From assembly GCA_021904315.1 (NCBI GenBank), contig CM038914.1, forward strand, positions 8,370,001-8,434,000: a stretch of DNA of 64,000 nucleotides, in the 5' to 3' direction. Under the pieces are notes generated by a model. That model saw only the letters and a program-made list of their open reading frames with translations, was not told the origin of the DNA and did not search any database. A program made the position numbers and the translations under genes. The stretch's first letter is position 1, and every line of letters begins with the position of its first letter. Of the stretch, positions 36,951 to 48,824 are shown piece after piece. Origin of the DNA: Sphagnum magellanicum. Taxonomy: Eukaryota > Streptophyta > Sphagnopsida > Sphagnales > Sphagnaceae.

Positions 36951-37289
36951 TTGGGCCTTTCAGTAATTACATTTTTTTTTTCAACATCTCAAAGTGGCAT
37001 GTGATTTTCTATCATCCTTAGCTCTCGCATGTCTTTTTTCGTTTGAACAACTCATCAAGTAACAAATGGTTCAACTTCAAAATTTCATATCGAAACGTTT
37101 ATATCATCGTATCCTTTTTAACATGTTATTCAATAGGATATCTTAAGCCCATTGTGCTCAAATTTTCATGTTTTGGCCTAAGGGTGGGTGCTTGGCTTAC
37201 AATTCAATGAATCTTACTAGCCTTTCAACTAGTTTCCCCAATCTTTTTCACAATGCTTCAAATATGATTTTGACTATCCCATCTCTCAA
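36951..37289. other. AT-rich spacer
   Basis: Nothing recognisable was found apart from a short poly(T). Confidence 0.4.
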
Positions 37290-37960
37290 CTGCAGGTATC
37301 CTTGATCCATGTGCACACACCTCATCAACCTTACAAGTATTCACCTCTTATGTTGTGTTCATGGCAACAAGTGCATAAGAACCCATGATGCAATTTGCAA
37401 CAACTTTGTTGCCATTGCGCGAGATACTAGCTTCCATGTGAGGCAAAAACAATTACATGCAATTCCTTAAAAAATGTTCAACTCCTATTGACAAATCGAC
37501 ATTGTGCTCACCAAAGATGACATTCACACCTTTATTGATGTTGTCATTGTCAACCCAACACGAGTGAATTTATTTCTTGAATCTTGCACCACCCAAGGAT
37601 TTGTTGTTTTCAATGCGACTCAAGCCAAAGAACAAAGCTATCGCGATCAACACCCCCTTGATCAACTCCTCCCCTTAGTAATGAAAGTATTTGGATGTTT
37701 ACATAAGTAGGCGGATATGTTTTTACACAATTATGCCAATGCCATTTGGAGCTTGAAAGAACCAAAATGCCTTCCTTTTTTTGTTTTGGTTACTTTTCTT
37801 TGGCAAAAAATTTCAATCACATTGTTAAGGCTACAAGCATCCTCCATCTTAGGTTGGGTGACAACCGTAGGCCTAGTTACTTCTTGATTTCCACCCTTTC
37901 AAAACACACCTTCCATCTCCACAACCAACTTATTGCAAGTGACTGATTTTTGATATGAAA
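37290..37960 (+). mobile_element. Decayed LINE-like retroelement 3' fragment
   Basis: The + strand translation, over several frame changes, gives RTHDAICNNFVAIARDTSFHV, then IDIVLTKDDIHTFIDVVIVNPTR and KEQSYRDQHPLDQLLPLVMKVFGCLHK. I recognise this order from retroelement-encoded proteins in non-seed plant genomes. The DIVL...DVVI segment resembles the C-terminal restriction-like endonuclease of some LINEs. No reverse transcriptase remains, and the 5' end and poly(A) tail were not found. The family assignment is tentative. Confidence 0.45.
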
Positions 37961-38403
37961 CAAATATGACCGAACTACTACAAGCATCAATTTTTGACAT
38001 GGATAGGTTTTGACATTTAGTTTGAGCTAACTTGACATCCTGTAAATTCTCCCTTTTCTTTTTTCTTATACCTTTGTACATTTTCCTAATCTACGATGTG
38101 TCTATCAATAAAGCTTTGCAAGCTTGAATCAAAATTTTAGCAACACCAATCTTTTTATCATGAATTTGTACAATTTAATATAATTCCACAAATTATTATC
38201 TAGATTATTTAACTATGTCAAACTTTGCATGAATGAATATTAAAAAACTTTTGATATTTTCATTTGATACAAATCCCAAACTTTGTTCTTGTCAATATCA
38301 AACTAGTTCTCTCGCATTCATCACAAACGGCCAACTTGTTACTTTTTTTTTAAAAGAAATTTTGTATTAAGCCTGCACACAAAAAAAAATCACTTCAAAT
38401 ATA
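37961..38403. other. AT-rich spacer
   Basis: No gene or repeat was recognised. Confidence 0.4.
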
Positions 38404-39205
38404 ACCTAGACATTCATTCAAAAGTTTGCATTGTCCCACTACAAATTGGCTTTTGCCTTTCCTTCAAAATTTCCTCCAAAACACAAAACCTCATTACCCT
38501 AATAATAAGCATTCTTCTTACTAGCCTAGCCCCCCCATTTTGTGACTACCCATTGTTTCCCCAATGTTCTCATCTCACATCCACCGTCACCCAATTATCA
38601 TCCATCATGGCAACATCAATATTACCTAGACATTCATTCAAAATTTTGCATTGTCCAACTACAAATTGGTTTTTCCCATTCCATAAAGATCCACTGGAAA
38701 TTCCCTAGTGTTATTTGGAGTGGGCTTTACAATTTTAAAAGCAAGCTTTATGATTTTGGTGTTGTGCCTTATAAAATTCCACCAATCCTTAAAGAAATGT
38801 TATGGTGGATCTTTATGCTGGGTAAAGGCCTCGGTCAAGGGCCTTATGGAAATCAGGCCCATGCAAAGGAGGAGCACTCAACTACCTCCTAGGCAAGGGC
38901 CCTTATTTGGGTAAAGCCCTTAACCTTGGGCTTCATCCGACATGTCAAATTTCATCCAAAACATTACATCAAGCTAACATCAAGAGTAGAATGTCAACAT
39001 TTCATCCAAAATATGGGATTGTCCCTCTACAAATTGGGTTTTCCCCTTTCTTTTAAAGTCTCCTCGAAAACATTAAAAAGCCCTTCATTACTAAGCATTC
39101 TGCTTAACTAAAGCCTAGAGACGCCCAACCCCCCTCCTTTGTGTGACTAGGTACGCATCTTACATCCACCATCACCCATTATCATCCATGAACATTCATA
39201 ATCAT
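38404..39205. repeat. ~190-bp direct repeats flanking a 400-bp segment upstream of CCB1
   Basis: Copies at about 38425-38605 and 39015-39200 share the order CATTGTCC..CTACAAATTGG, CATTACTAAGCATTCT-like, then TTACATCCACC..CACCCA and TTATCATCCAT. A third partial copy lies at 38618-38680. The second copy ends next to the CCB1 leader. The family is unknown. Confidence 0.65.
38683..38817. repeat. 135-bp segment bounded by a perfect 13-bp inverted repeat
   Basis: CATAAAGATCCAC at 38683-38695 is exactly inverted at 38805-38817. This could be a small foldback element inside the direct-repeat region, or chance. Confidence 0.45.
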
Positions 39206-39425
39206 CCATAATTTCCCTTTGCCAAGGGGATGTGCAGCGAGTGACTGCCTGCTGGCCTTCGTCTCTCTCTCTCTCTCACTCTCTCTCTCCTCTTGCGCGA
39301 TCTCTTCGGTTTTCTTGTGTTCTCTTCGTCTCTCGAGTGATTTTCTTTCTTTTTTTTTTCTTTTTGTGGAGCGTTTTGGCTTTCGCTTCTACTTCCCTTT
39401 GGAGCTTACCGTGTGTGTTGTTGCA

Positions 39426-40560
39426 ATGCAGGTTGTAGGCGGAGGCGGCGTTACCTCTGTTTTCTCCTCTCCGCCTGTTGCTGCTTCTTTTCGACAATCA
39501 TCTCCTCCTCCTCCTCCTCCTTGTTCTGTTCCTCCTCGTCTTCTTCTTTGTCTTCTTCCTCCTCGTCCTGCGTGGGCTTCTTCGTCAATTCTGCACCTCA
39601 GATGCAACAAAAAATTTCCCCTCAGGATATGTTGCCGTGGTCAGGAGCTCCCGTCTCCGACGAGGAGGAGGACAACGACAACGATCGGTGGTCCTGAACT
39701 CCCGCAAACATCATCATCATCATCATCATCAGCATCATCATCTGGATTGCAGGATCTCGACAATTGGAAAGAAGATGGAGAAGGAGAACGTGGCTTTGAA
39801 GGAGAGAGAGACACAAGCGATGGAGAGGAGTTGTTCCAGTTATACGGTGTGGCGCCTTTGGTGCTAGTTTATTCTGCCATAGCTGAGGCCGGCAGTGGAG
39901 GTTACTCGCAAGCGAGCTACTACACTTCGCTCGGCCTCTTTTTGTTGTCGTTACCAGGGGTATGGTCCCTCGTCAAGCGGTCGACGAAATCTAAGGTCTG
40001 TCTGTCTGTCGCATCCTTTTCCTTTTTTTTTGGCTTTTTTTCAAAGAGAAGAAGGTGCGAGGATTTTGTCTGTGCAATTGAAGAAGCATCGATTGTGCTG
40101 TGAAGCTTTTGCTTTAGTGATTTTGAGCTCAAAGGACATCATAAATCGGATGTGTGTGTCGCCCTCTCCGAGAATAGGTATGGCATGCAATCCAGTTCCT
40201 AACATGTCGAAGAACTTGGTGGCACAGGTTGTGAAGAAGACCTTTCTCGTGCAAGGCTCAACGATGGAACAAGGCAAATCTCCAAGGCAAATTGCAGCCG
40301 AAATTTCTTCCTTCTTCACACGCAACAATTTTCTTGTGACAGGCAGGGGTGACACAATCACGTGAGGACACACACACACACTCTTTCTCTGTCTCTCTCT
40401 CTGTGGTTTGTGATGCAGGAAGGACCATGGATGCAAATCTGTGCAGTAGTAAAAACCCTAATTGCAATGGTTATAGGAGCTATCTGAAAATTTGAAGTGG
40501 AGATTGATTGGTCACACAGTCTGTTGCTCTTTTGCACTTTGCAATTGACATGTCCTTGCA

Positions 40561-40599
<39 letters not shown>

Positions 40600-41301
40600 G
40601 GGTTTGTGATGCAGGACCAAGGATGCAAATCTGATGCAGGAGTAAAATGCCTAATTGTGATGGTTATAGGAGCTATCCAAAAATGTGAAGTGGAGATTGA
40701 TTGGTCACACAGTCTGTTGCTCTTTTGCACTTTGCAATTGACATCATCAGTCCCTGCAAGATGTGAATAACTAGCTCAAAGCAAGCTTATTGAGGAAACT
40801 TTTACTTGATGCATGCAGGTTTGAAGGGACGATGTTGCCAAGCCGTGGACAAGCAGCTTTTCTGACATTTTGCAGTTTGGTGAGCTTGGCTTGTCTGGGT
40901 CTTGTGCTCTCAATTGCTGTGCCAGACATTGGCGAGAAGTGGTACCTGTTGACAATATTCAGCCCTCTTGCGTATGAGTTCCTTTCCCATCATCTCTCTT
41001 GCTCTTCTTCAGTGGATGTATATGCTGTTTTAACTAGAGCAAGCTCTCTCTCTCTCTCTCTGTGGCTTTCTTAAGCAAGGACGAGAGTGAAGAGGGCAAT
41101 GTTTCTGGATGCAGAGGAGTGTACTACTGGACAAGGGCTTCAAGAAAAGAGCAGATTCAGGTGAAGATTATTGTTGCAGATGATGAATCCTCGACTGATG
41201 TCATTGTGCAAGGAGACGATGAACAAATTGACCGCCTTCGAAGGGAGCTTTCCCTGATGGAGAAGGGCATGGTTTATGTTAAAGGCTTGTTTGAGCAATA
41301 A
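39426..41301 (+). CDS. CCB1: CCB1, cytochrome b6 heme c' attachment factor (chloroplast)
   Basis: Exons 39426-39995, 40228-40361, 40819-40971 and 41115-41301 join in phase to 347 aa. From about residue 165 the product matches Arabidopsis CCB1 (At3g26710): GGYSQASYYTSLGLFLLSLPG, WSLVKRSTKSK, IAAEISSFFTRNNFLVTGRGDTIT, MLPSRGQAAFLTF, FSPLAGVYYWTRASRKEQI, and LMEKGMVYVKGLFEQ at the end. Membrane segments are at ~170-185, ~245-265 and ~275-290. CCB proteins act in the thylakoid membrane to attach heme c' (ci) to cytochrome b6 during b6f assembly. The first ~160 residues (Ser/Pro/Arg-rich, few acids) fit a chloroplast transit peptide plus a long variable linker, making this protein longer than the ~267-aa Arabidopsis one. 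An upstream in-frame ATG at 39219 would read the CT-rich leader and is less likely. Confidence 0.93.
40405..40763. repeat. Tandem duplication in CCB1 intron 2 around a (CT)n run
   Basis: Copies 40405-40563 and 40601-40763 are highly similar; both contain GATTGATTGGTCACACAG and GCACTTTGCAATTGACAT. A pure (CT)n run at 40564-40598 separates them. The duplication accounts for most of the 457-base intron. Confidence 0.88.
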
Positions 41302-43529
41302 CATGTTTCTTGAGTAGGAGGAGCAATTTAGATCTGTGGCTATCTTCACATGGACTACCCACCCAATTTCTTTGATAGAAAGCACCAATACTTTTGTAAG
41401 GTGTAACAGCCCATTTTTTGCAGATGGTTCTGAGTTTTATTTTGTTGGACTTCAGGCAGATGCAGGTGTTGCCTGAAGTCTTCTGTACCGTGAAAAAGAA
41501 TAAAACATCTTCATTCTTTCAAGGCACAAGTTTTCAGCAAGCAATATTTCCAGTGATGTTTATTACTTAAACTTCAGCACTGCACTTGTGCATTCCATAA
41601 TTGCTGTGCACCTATTAACATAAGTCTGTTCAAGAATGAGCTGAAGGGTTTTACTATATTGCACATCTCCCTGTGTTTAAATCTGTGTAGAAAACTTAAG
41701 TAGTAGTGTTCCACCATAACAAGAAGAACATGTCTTTGTAGAGCTGCTATAAACACGGTTCTGGGAAAATGGCTTCACACAGCTATCATCAGATCATGCA
41801 TAGAAATGGAGTTAAAACAGAAAACACCACCTCTCCATATTGGTCTCTGATATAGCTTTTGTAAACCATGCAGAATAATTGAGAGCTTCTACATCATTTG
41901 CTGATTGTGATCTCTCACTTGTCACCTGTAAGAATTTTGGCAAAGACATGCATACTACACACACCAAATTGGTGCCATGAATGTGGATGTTCAATCACAC
42001 GAGTCCAAAGAAGATCCTAATCTGTACAATTCTGCAAACTTCAAATATATCTATGAAATTGCAGAGGAAAATCTCCACAACAACAATTTGAAGGTAACAC
42101 AACAATGAGTCAGAAGAGGGTCATAGTCTGTACAATTCTATTAACTTCAATTATATCTATGAAATTGCAGAGGAAAATCTCCACAACAACAATTTGAAGG
42201 TTAACACAACAATGAGTGCAGTTATAACCTTATGAAAGTTGCTCACAAAGTGCCAGACCATCACCTTCATCAGGAACAGTAGTGATGAGCTGTGTTGACT
42301 CCCAAGTGAACTTCACCAGCTCCCACAAGCAGGTGTACCCATAAACCCTCCCAAAATCTGTAACTTCACACAGCTACTCTGGTAAAGCAACTCTACTTAG
42401 GTCATGGTTCCCAAGCAGACAATAGCGTTACAGCATCGATACGCCCTAAATGGGTACTCAATGGTGGTAATCATGATAAACTGTATCTTTCATAAGAATC
42501 GAGAAATCTCCATTCTCACGATGAAGAAGAAACAGCAAGGCTAACACTTCCTCAGGAAGCCACAGAAAGAACCAAACAAGGGGAGACAAAAAACAAACAA
42601 AAAATGAAAACACACACCGGTATGAACAAAAGTGCCAGTCTCACATCTGTTCAGGGACCATCAACAGTAGTATGTATGATAGTGACTTAACTATCTCAAC
42701 TTCCCCACTGACTTCATCAGCTCCCTACAGTGGGTTAAGGCCGGTGACAAGCACCATCCTACGAACTGAGTTTCTGCTGCAATTCCGGAAGCAACGGGAA
42801 GACTCAGCCATACTACTGGCTAGCAACAGACCCCACAACAAAGACCAGACAAAGAAACAAAGACAGACAAAAAGGGAAGAGAACAGTGAAAGACTAAGAA
42901 CAAGAACAATCATGGTAATCATGATAAACCTGCACAGTGCTGTTTATTGCCTGACCAAGTTTAAAAGTAGTCCAGACCTGTTCATTGTTGACAAGTAAAT
43001 TGTCTTTGATGATAAGTTTGCAAGACTTCAAATCTCCAGTGAACTAACAGATTACCAAGGTTCACTGCCTGCCTTGGCACCCAATTCCTCTACATAGCAG
43101 ATTTCTGCAGAAATTGTTGATTCCAAACTGGATCTACAAGAGAGGGAGTCCAGGAACAGTCCATGATTTCTGAAGGAACAACCAACCAACCAACAAGTCG
43201 GCCTACTGCCTGCACTGATGTTGTTTGTATCCCTGTCCTCCTGCACCCCTTTTTGTACAGTTCAAGGCTTGGATTTGAGCAAGCCTTGATCAGAGATAGA
43301 AAGACTGACATAGTAAATTTGTACCATCAACAACCTAGAGAGAGTGAACAAGACTGCAAAGCTGCATTTAGTGTAACCATATCAAATTGCACCTTCACCT
43401 GACTTTGAAGGCTAATTAATCTCCAAGAATGAAACTCCCATCATTCCCAACAGATGTGGGGGACCCATTGTACAAGAGCCAGGCTGAATTCTTTGACTGC
43501 TAAAAGCCATTGTGGCTGCTAGGAGACTA
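41302..43529. other. Convergent spacer between CCB1 and the RING E3 gene
   Basis: Probable 3' UTRs of both genes. Open frames at 42672-42998 and 43163-43402 show no recognisable motif. No RNA gene was seen. Confidence 0.45.
42009..42217. repeat. ~107-bp tandem duplication
   Basis: Two near-identical units (about 42009-42110 and 42112-42217) both contain TATATCTATGAAATTGCAG and GGAAAATCTCCACAACAACA. Confidence 0.88.
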
Positions 43530-44261
43530 CTAAAAGAGGAGGAGACAGAGGAGAACAAAGCAACCTAAGAGAAGAAGTAGCCTTGAAAGGAGGGCTTCCT
43601 GCTGCTGCTGCTGGTCTGGCATCATGGATTGTGTTGTTGGACGGCTATAGCTGCTGGTCATGCTGGCTGGATTAGCAGCAGCATGGAAGCCATGGGCTCC
43701 ACCAAGGAGACTGGCATCTGGAAATCCATGCAACTGGAAGCCAAACAGGGAAGGGAACAAACCAAAGCCAGCTGAAAGCGTGATGTTGCCAAAGCGTGCA
43801 GTGGCTGCAGGACCCGCAGCGGGCATGAAGTTAAAGCCATGATGGTGCTGCTGGTAGTACTGATACTGCTGCTGCTCCGTGGGCCTCGCAGTCTCGGGCC
43901 GTTGCCCAGCAGGCCGGTGCGGGATGTTGTTCACTCCTGGCACGGTTTTGCGACGAGGATCCACGCTCCCGATTTTGCCTCTGCCATAAAGAGGAATCAC
44001 TTTCTCCTCTTCCACGCTCGCCTTGCATACGGGACATTCCTGACAGATGCTGTGCATCTGCAGCCAGCGATAGAGACATGGCCAGCAGAAGAGATGCCCG
44101 CAGAGCGTCACCACGGGATCCTGAGCGAGCTCCAAGCAGATGTTGCAATCGAAGCTTCCTCCCTGCTGCTCGCTGCCATCTGCTGCCGCCGTCGGTGATT
44201 CCCGCGAAGATTCATGGACTTCAGCAGCTGTCGCTTCCTCGGCTTCTTCGTGATCCTTCAT
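43530..44261 (-). CDS. Membrane-anchored RING E3 ubiquitin ligase, RMA/RNF5-RNF185 type
   Basis: A single exon coding 243 aa. The C3HC4 RING finger runs from residue ~38 to 83: CNIC, CGHLFCWPC, then ECPVC, with the WL-QECPVCKA spacing and the following VIPLYGRG that mark the RMA/RNF5/RNF185 family. A Gln/His and Gly/Phe-rich middle follows, and the last ~20 residues (LLSRLLLLLGCFVLLCLLLF) form a C-terminal membrane anchor. Relatives sit in the ER membrane with the RING in the cytosol and act in ER quality control and aquaporin turnover. The start is Met at 44261 (MKDHEEAEEAT), because the frame upstream reads the (GA)n leader as Arg-Glu repeats and lacks homology. Transcription converges with CCB1. 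Intronless structure is common in this family. Confidence 0.93.
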   Translation of the reverse strand: MKDHEEAEEATAAEVHESSRESPTAAADGSEQQGGSFDCNICLELAQDPVVTLCGHLFCWPCLYRWLQMHSICQECPVCKASVEEEKVIPLYGRGKIGSVDPRRKTVPGVNNIPHRPAGQRPETARPTEQQQYQYYQQHHHGFNFMPAAGPAATARFGNITLSAGFGLFPSLFGFQLHGFPDASLLGGAHGFHAAANPASMTSSYSRPTTQSMMPDQQQQQEALLSRLLLLLGCFVLLCLLLF

Positions 44262-44272
44262 CACTTTGAACT

Positions 44273-44318
<46 letters not shown>

Positions 44319-45060
44319 GACCAAAAGAAACCTGATATTCACACAATTGCTCGAGAAGAAAATTTCTTCCTTACCGTCAACAACAAACAAAACCAAGCTC
44401 CAACCAACCAATCAATCAATCACACCGTCTCTTTCTCTCTTCTTCTTGGTCAAACCCTAGCACACCTTCAATCCATCACCAGATCCAAGTTTCCCCCGCA
44501 GTCTCCCCCGCTTCCTTCACAAACCACCACCCTCGCTACCACGGCAAATTGCTCATCAAAATCTCGATCCGCAAAGAACAAAAGAAACAGACACAAAGAA
44601 TTGCGGCCACAAAACCCGCAACCTCCTTCCTTCTACAGCTGTGCAATCAAGCTTCCAAAAAACCCAACACTACAAAAAAAAAAAAAAAAAAACTCCAAAA
44701 TCCTTCCGACCTCAAACCCCACCCCCAGAACGTCGTCAAAAGAAAGTCCCAAAAGCTAGAGAATTAAGGGTGAAGAAAAAAAAAACAAAGCATTGCCTAT
44801 GCAATCGAAGTCGAATGAAAAAAGAGATTTGCAGTAGAGAAAAATTGCTGGGCACGGAGTCTTGAAGACGCGAAGAAATGTGTCAAGATTGTCATCGTCG
44901 GCTGCTGCTTTTGCCGCGGCGAGAGCGAGCGATCGAGCGATCGAGCGAGAGCGTGGGAGAAGAGAGACGAAGCGTTGTCGTCTGTACCGCGCGGCTGCTG
45001 TTTTGGAAGCTGCGGTGTGCTTGCGATTCCGCGTTACTATTCCGCTTATAATTACACTAA
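44262..45060. promoter_or_regulatory. Leader and promoter region of the RMA-type gene
   Basis: On the - strand this is 5' of the E3 gene. It begins with a (GA)n leader and runs to a GC-rich block at about 44870-45030 with GAGCGAGCGATCGAGCGA-like repeats, where transcription may start. The open frames (for example 44214-44759 on +) read CT and poly(A) repeats and are unlikely to code. Confidence 0.4.
44275..44316. repeat. (CT)n/(GA)n microsatellite in the RMA-type 5' leader
   Basis: About 21 uninterrupted CT units begin 14 bases upstream of the start codon on the - strand. Confidence 0.95.
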
Positions 45061-48000
45061 TAAATGCCTTTTTCTACGGCGGAAAAACCCAACCACACAC
45101 TTTGACTCCAACATTAACAACACAGTGTTCTAGAAACTTCTATCCAGAAGGTAGGTAGGTAGGTGGGTAGGTAGGTACTCGGTACCTTGGATTTCAACCT
45201 ACATAACACCCTTTTTTTTTTGGCCAAAAAATTAATTAATTTATTTTATTTTATTTTTTCCGACCACAAAAGTATATGAGAACACACTTGGTGGCTATGG
45301 GTGTTATTAGAATTTTAAGGGCCCACTAAAGGTCGAGGTGAGGCATGCCCGATTTTCGGTAATCCTTGTGGCAAAGGCCGTTTGTTGCACGGCATGAGCG
45401 AGAGGAGCCTACCAAGTGTCAAGATCCCTCCCGTTCTTAAGGAGTAGGCCAAGGCCGTAGCTAGGAAAAGGAAACTCTAGAAAAACTAGAAGTAATGTGC
45501 TCTTGCACATATACACAAGGAAAACATGAAATTGAATGAATGAATGAATCCTTGTGCATAAATAGATTGGGAATAGAACTTGATTTCAAGTTCTAAGCTT
45601 TTCTTCAACATGTAACCCTAATTAAATCAAAGAGTTTAGGTGGTGATGGATGAGGTTTCTCATGGAATTCTCTTTCTCAATATCATGGATCATTGAGCTT
45701 CACTTTAAATAGATCATATCCTTCCTACCCAATTGCTCCAAACACTCACCCCAAAATTTTTTATCATGTGGTGCAACTTATACAAACATCCTTTCTTTGT
45801 AAACCCAATTGGTATGATGCCAAATGCTTCTATTCTCCAATTTCCCAATCCAACCTCCTCAATCACAACACTCTTGATTATGAAACGATGACACACAAAT
45901 ATTGTCACAACCCTCAAACAATCTAATGACAAATCCTTAACAAATCATGAGCACATTTCCAAACACTTTAATGGCTTAGCCAATGTCCTTGTCTATTCAA
46001 GGTTCCTTTGTGTTTTTTACCACCTCCTCACCACCATACCCATGACTTTATTATGAACATTGTCCACAAGTTTTTTGGTTTTAGTGATGCGTGAAAATAA
46101 AATTGAAGAACCTAACCAATTTTGGACTATGTCCTATTATGTTTCATAGACACATCCTTTTGTTACAATTCTTAAAACAACACACAATGAAGAAAGATCA
46201 CATGAAACTAAGCTTTGCTCTTTGGAAACTTGCTTCCTTAGCACCATGGTGGTCTTCTTAAATTCATCACCAAAATGGCTTTCCCACCACACACCAAGAT
46301 TTGATAGTATAGCAAGCATTGCCACACAACTTCATTAACAACACCATCACCATTAAACATCTACAAGACATAAATGGAAAAAACAAAGCATTCCTATTTC
46401 ATGAGAGAACATCCTTCCTAAAACCCCTTGTTGAGAATGTTCACATCTTCCAAAACCAAAAACAACCCCTTATTCATTTTAGATTATATGAAACAAACCA
46501 TCCTTTGTATGCCTCCTAATCTACATATGTTTAGGTTCATGATAACCTTCTCAGTTCTACAACGGGTCAAGCCCCTCGACCCATTAGTCCATGAAATTCC
46601 CAAGGATTGAATTCAATTCTTGCTTCATCCTTTATTTTAGTAATGGTTCCACCCATAGGCTTTACCTTATGTGATATAGTGAGGCTTGGATGTTTAAGTT
46701 TTTTTTATTGCACTTATTAATTGTGTTGAATTTGCTTTCATGGTTGATTTGGCCTAGGTGGTGGTCCAATTAATTGCCTAGGCTCGTCTATGAACTTACT
46801 AAAGACCAAAATCAACCCTAGTCAATCCATTATCCAACACACAAAAAAGCCTCTAATCCATATGGTATATTTTTTTTTTGCATGTTATTTAAGTACTTCC
46901 AAGGTTTTTAAAAAATGGGACACAAGGACGTGTCTATTGTTTCCATGTTTGATTTTATTAGTTCCATTTGTGATGTGAATCCACTTACGGAACACCTTAA
47001 TTATATGTAAACAACGATGGGGAACGCATGTTACCTCTTTGAACATGCGTTGGTAGAACATATTATATTTGATAAAATAATGTTTAGCCATTCTTGGAAA
47101 AAAACCCTAGGTGGAAAGAGCACATGCTTAGGTCAAAGAAGCCTTACCCAACCTACTCCATAATACCTAAAGCATTGGTAAAACATTTATAGTATATCTA
47201 AAATGAAACACAAAATACCCCCTAATGAGCTTTATTTGGCACACTTTTGAACTTTCTTTTTTTTTTGGGGTGCCTTACATGGTTTTGCATCTAATCATGT
47301 TACACAATTTTTCATGTTTTACACATTTTGCAAACAAAATCATTATATGTTTTGTTTTGCATTTTTTACTATCCCATGCCAAGTTTGCAATTATCACCTT
47401 TTCTTGAAAGAAAAATTATCAACCAACAACATAGATTCAAGCACCTAAAATGAACAATTTTTTAAAAATTTAACATTTGCATAAGGTCAAAATATTCAAA
47501 CCTTATGCTTAAAACTAAGTGATTGAGCATCATTGAGAAATTTTTTTGCACCAAATGATGCTTGTTAGGGGTTGTTTATCATCTTTTGTATCTAATTGAA
47601 TTTTTGCTTGGCAAAGGGCATGCATTTTGAAAAGTAAAATGCCTACTTTATTGAGAATTTCACCATTTTGTCTTGTGATAACTAGTGGATATCATCTAAG
47701 TATCATAAAAGATTTGCTAGTGTTACTCCTTGAGCAACACCTTGAGAGCAAGGTGTTCCCAAAACAAGTACCCCTTGGCTCTCTACCTTGGGTGGGTGCT
47801 TATTTTGTGAATGTCACCTTGCTCCTCTAGAACTACCTTGCACACAACAACACTTTGTATCAAATCATATGTACTATCAAACTTTAGGAAACACAACAAT
47901 TTGATTGTTGGTGGAATTTTGTTTGGAAATTCTTTTTTCACAAATGCACTAAAAAATTAGGGGGATTCTTTAGGCAATCCTAGACTTTAGTTTTAACTTT

Positions 48001-48824
48001 GGCAACTAAAGATGTTACTCTTATAACACTTGAAACCCAAATTGCATTTGGGTGTAAGACTTCTTTAGACCAATTTAACTCATTCATAGTGACTTCTTGA
48101 GCTCACTTAACTCATATTCAAATTATTTTGATGGCTCAAGAGTAATGTAAAGCCGATGGCTGAACACTTGTTCCTTATTAATCTTTATTTTTCTTATTTT
48201 TTAAATTATTATTTTTCCCTTATGTTTTAAATTTCAGCGTGTTTTTTTTTTTTTTTTTCAAATTTTTTTTGAAGTAGGAGTAGTTGACAAGCATCTGAAG
48301 GTAGATTTTGCATTTATTGGTGAGCATTTTTAGAAAACCATCCTAAATTTTCTCCAAGAAAAAAAGTGAGGAAAAAAAAAGTGATTCCAAAAAATTTGGG
48401 AGCAAGTGAAAAGTGACACCATTTACAAAAGAGGTTCACTCTCTTATTGGAGATTCTTTAATAAAACAATCATGCATTTGCAACAAAATATTCATGTTTT
48501 TTTTTCTGTCACTACATTACAAAAAATTACCCAAAAAAAAAAAAAAAAAAAAAAAAAAAACATTGCTTCTAATGCTAGCAACATCTTCTAAATGTTGTTG
48601 TTTATGTAGTTTTTTTTTAAAAATGTTTTGAGTTATAGAACATTGACATAGAAATTTAAACATGGCTTAATGTAATGACCATGACGAAAGCTCCATCAAG
48701 TTCATGCCAATATACAATTTGACAAAAATGAAGCAAATCGGTTTGTGTGCTTCACAATTTGTGGAATTTTATTTGAAATTTTAGTAACAAAATTCAATGG
48801 AATTTGGATTTAATGGAAATAAAA
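45061..48824. other. Gene-free AT-rich spacer
   Basis: It includes a (GGTA)n run at 45148-45175, poly(T)/poly(A) blocks at 48240-48258 and 48532-48560, and many short open frames with no recognisable domain. The stretch 45330-45480 is less AT-rich and may derive from an unrecognised retroelement, but nothing in it could be matched. Confidence 0.45.

Noticed and set aside
39219-39425. In-frame N-terminal extension of CCB1 from an ATG at 39219
   Set aside because: It reads a CT microsatellite and T-rich leader as Ser/Leu/Phe runs; the ATG at 39426 gives a normal transit-peptide start.
44262-44411. 50-codon N-terminal extension of the RMA-type protein
   Set aside because: It translates the (GA)n leader into Arg-Glu repeats and has no family similarity.
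44214-44759. 181-aa + frame overlapping the RMA-type start
   Set aside because: It begins in the antisense of the E3 gene and continues through CT and poly(A) repeats.
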